DNA from: an uncultured bacterium
GTDB taxonomy: Bacteria; Actinomycetota; Actinomycetes; S36-B12
Assembly: GCA_903940375.1 (NCBI GenBank)
Contig: CAJAKT010000075.1
Coordinates: forward strand, 1 to 6,119
Length of the DNA stretch: 6,119 bases
Reading direction: 5' to 3'
The notes beneath the pieces were generated by a model that saw nothing but the letters and a program-made list of their open reading frames with translations, was not told where the DNA came from and ran no database searches. The position numbers were made by a program, and so were the translations under genes. Every line of letters begins with the position of its first letter. The first letter of the stretch is position 1. This document shows positions 5,409 to 6,119 of the stretch, in pieces.

Positions 5409-6107
5409 TCAGATCGACGCGTCTCGGGCGCGGCCCAGCACGTCGTCGAGCATCGGCTCGGTCAGGCGGCCGGTGAAGGTGTTCTGCTGGCTCGGGTGGT
5501 ACGAGGCCAGCACCAGAACCGCATGACCGCTCGGCGAGGTTGCCACCGTGCTCGCCCCGTGCCCGAAGGCCGTGCGATCGATCTGCCAGCCTGCCGTCCG
5601 CAGTGCCTTCTGCGTGGCGAGCCACGCGATGCCGCCGAGGGCCACGATGGCGCGGACGGTCGGCTCGATGATGCCGATCTCGGCATCAAGCCAGTCACCG
5701 CAGGCCGCCTTCTCCTCCGTCGTCGGCTTGTTGTCCGGCGGGGCGCAGTGGACGGCGGCCGTGATCCGCACCTGGTCCAGAAGCTGTCCGTCACCACGCG
5801 TCGTCGACGTCCCCAGGGTTGCGAGTCCGACGCGGTGCAGCGAGCCGAACAGCCAGTCGCCGCTGCGATCGCCGGTGAACATCCGGCCCGTACGGTTCGC
5901 ACCGTGTGCAGCAGGTGCGAGCCCGACGATCCAGATCGTCGGCGCCAGCGATCCGAAGCCGGGCACCGGACGTCCCCAGTACTCCTCGTCGATGTACGAC
6001 GCGCGCTTGACGACAGCCACCTCCTCACGCCACGCGACCAGGCGCGGGCATCGACGGCAGTCACAGATGGCCGCGTCGAGTGCGGCGAGGTCAGCCGGAG
6101 CAGGCAC
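5409..6107 (-). CDS. udgB: Type 5 (UdgB-like) iron-sulfur uracil-DNA glycosylase
   Basis: The enzyme removes uracil and some other deaminated bases from DNA, starting base-excision repair. The visible protein has 232 residues. A cysteine cluster at the N-terminus (CDCRRC, 15-20, followed by PRLVAWRE) together with Cys121 and Cys136 would bind a 4Fe-4S cluster. Motif 1 is GLAPAAHGANRTGR (62-75), the family 5 form in which the acidic or Asn catalytic residue of other families is missing, followed by MFTGDRSGDWLF. The C-terminal motif is ASYHPSQQN (201-209). RPVPGFG (46-52) is also typical. The start is taken as GTG at 6107, matching the usual VPxPxxLAALD beginning, but the frame is open to the window edge and no ribosome site is seen, so a start further upstream is possible. 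It probably shares a transcript with the tRNA behind it. Confidence 0.92.
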   Translation of the reverse strand: MPAPADLAALDAAICDCRRCPRLVAWREEVAVVKRASYIDEEYWGRPVPGFGSLAPTIWIVGLAPAAHGANRTGRMFTGDRSGDWLFGSLHRVGLATLGTSTTRGDGQLLDQVRITAAVHCAPPDNKPTTEEKAACGDWLDAEIGIIEPTVRAIVALGGIAWLATQKALRTAGWQIDRTAFGHGASTVATSPSGHAVLVLASYHPSQQNTFTGRLTEPMLDDVLGRARDASI

Positions 6108-6119
6108 GGAGGAACGCGA

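Overview
The window looks like high-GC actinobacterial chromosome. The signs are strong GC bias at third codon positions, an actinobacterial-style Bax inhibitor-1 protein beginning MQSNNPVLSR, a family 5 uracil-DNA glycosylase, and genes that appear to be transcribed from -10 boxes placed 6-8 nt before the start codon (leaderless mRNAs). All recognisable genes lie on the minus strand. The genus cannot be named from this sequence.

Layout from high to low coordinates, which is the direction of transcription. A type 5 uracil-DNA glycosylase (UdgB-like, 5409-6107) is followed by a tRNA with a UAA anticodon (5295-5371). A 215-bp spacer comes next, with several short inverted repeats and a palindrome. 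Then comes a large secreted protein of 788 residues (2713-5079). It has a Sec signal peptide, about twelve GLUG-type repeats expected to form a beta-solenoid, a Listeria-Bacteroides-type repeat domain and a C-terminal beta domain. Its 3' end runs directly into a decayed type I restriction gene, hsdR (about 1888-2723), with two in-frame TAG codons, a TAA and internal deletions. Between that remnant and the next gene, 1576-1887 holds no firm gene. It contains a strong 40-nt hairpin, a possible plus-strand zinc-ribbon fragment and the promoter of the next gene. A seven-helix Bax inhibitor-1/YccA membrane protein (745-1575) is followed by an Lrp/AsnC regulator (261-710) and the start of a LysE-type exporter (1-254, cut by the window edge).

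Functionally, the regulator and exporter form a classic two-gene unit in which the regulator probably senses an amino acid and controls its export. The glycosylase and tRNA are housekeeping genes. The stretch between the tRNA 3' end and the Bax inhibitor gene looks accessory: one intact surface or secreted protein beside restriction-system debris. The points most worth a second look are the GLUG protein and its junction with hsdR, the unusual class I UAA tRNA, and the single in-frame TTA codon, which lies in the GLUG gene. I found no complete defence system or other new multi-gene system.
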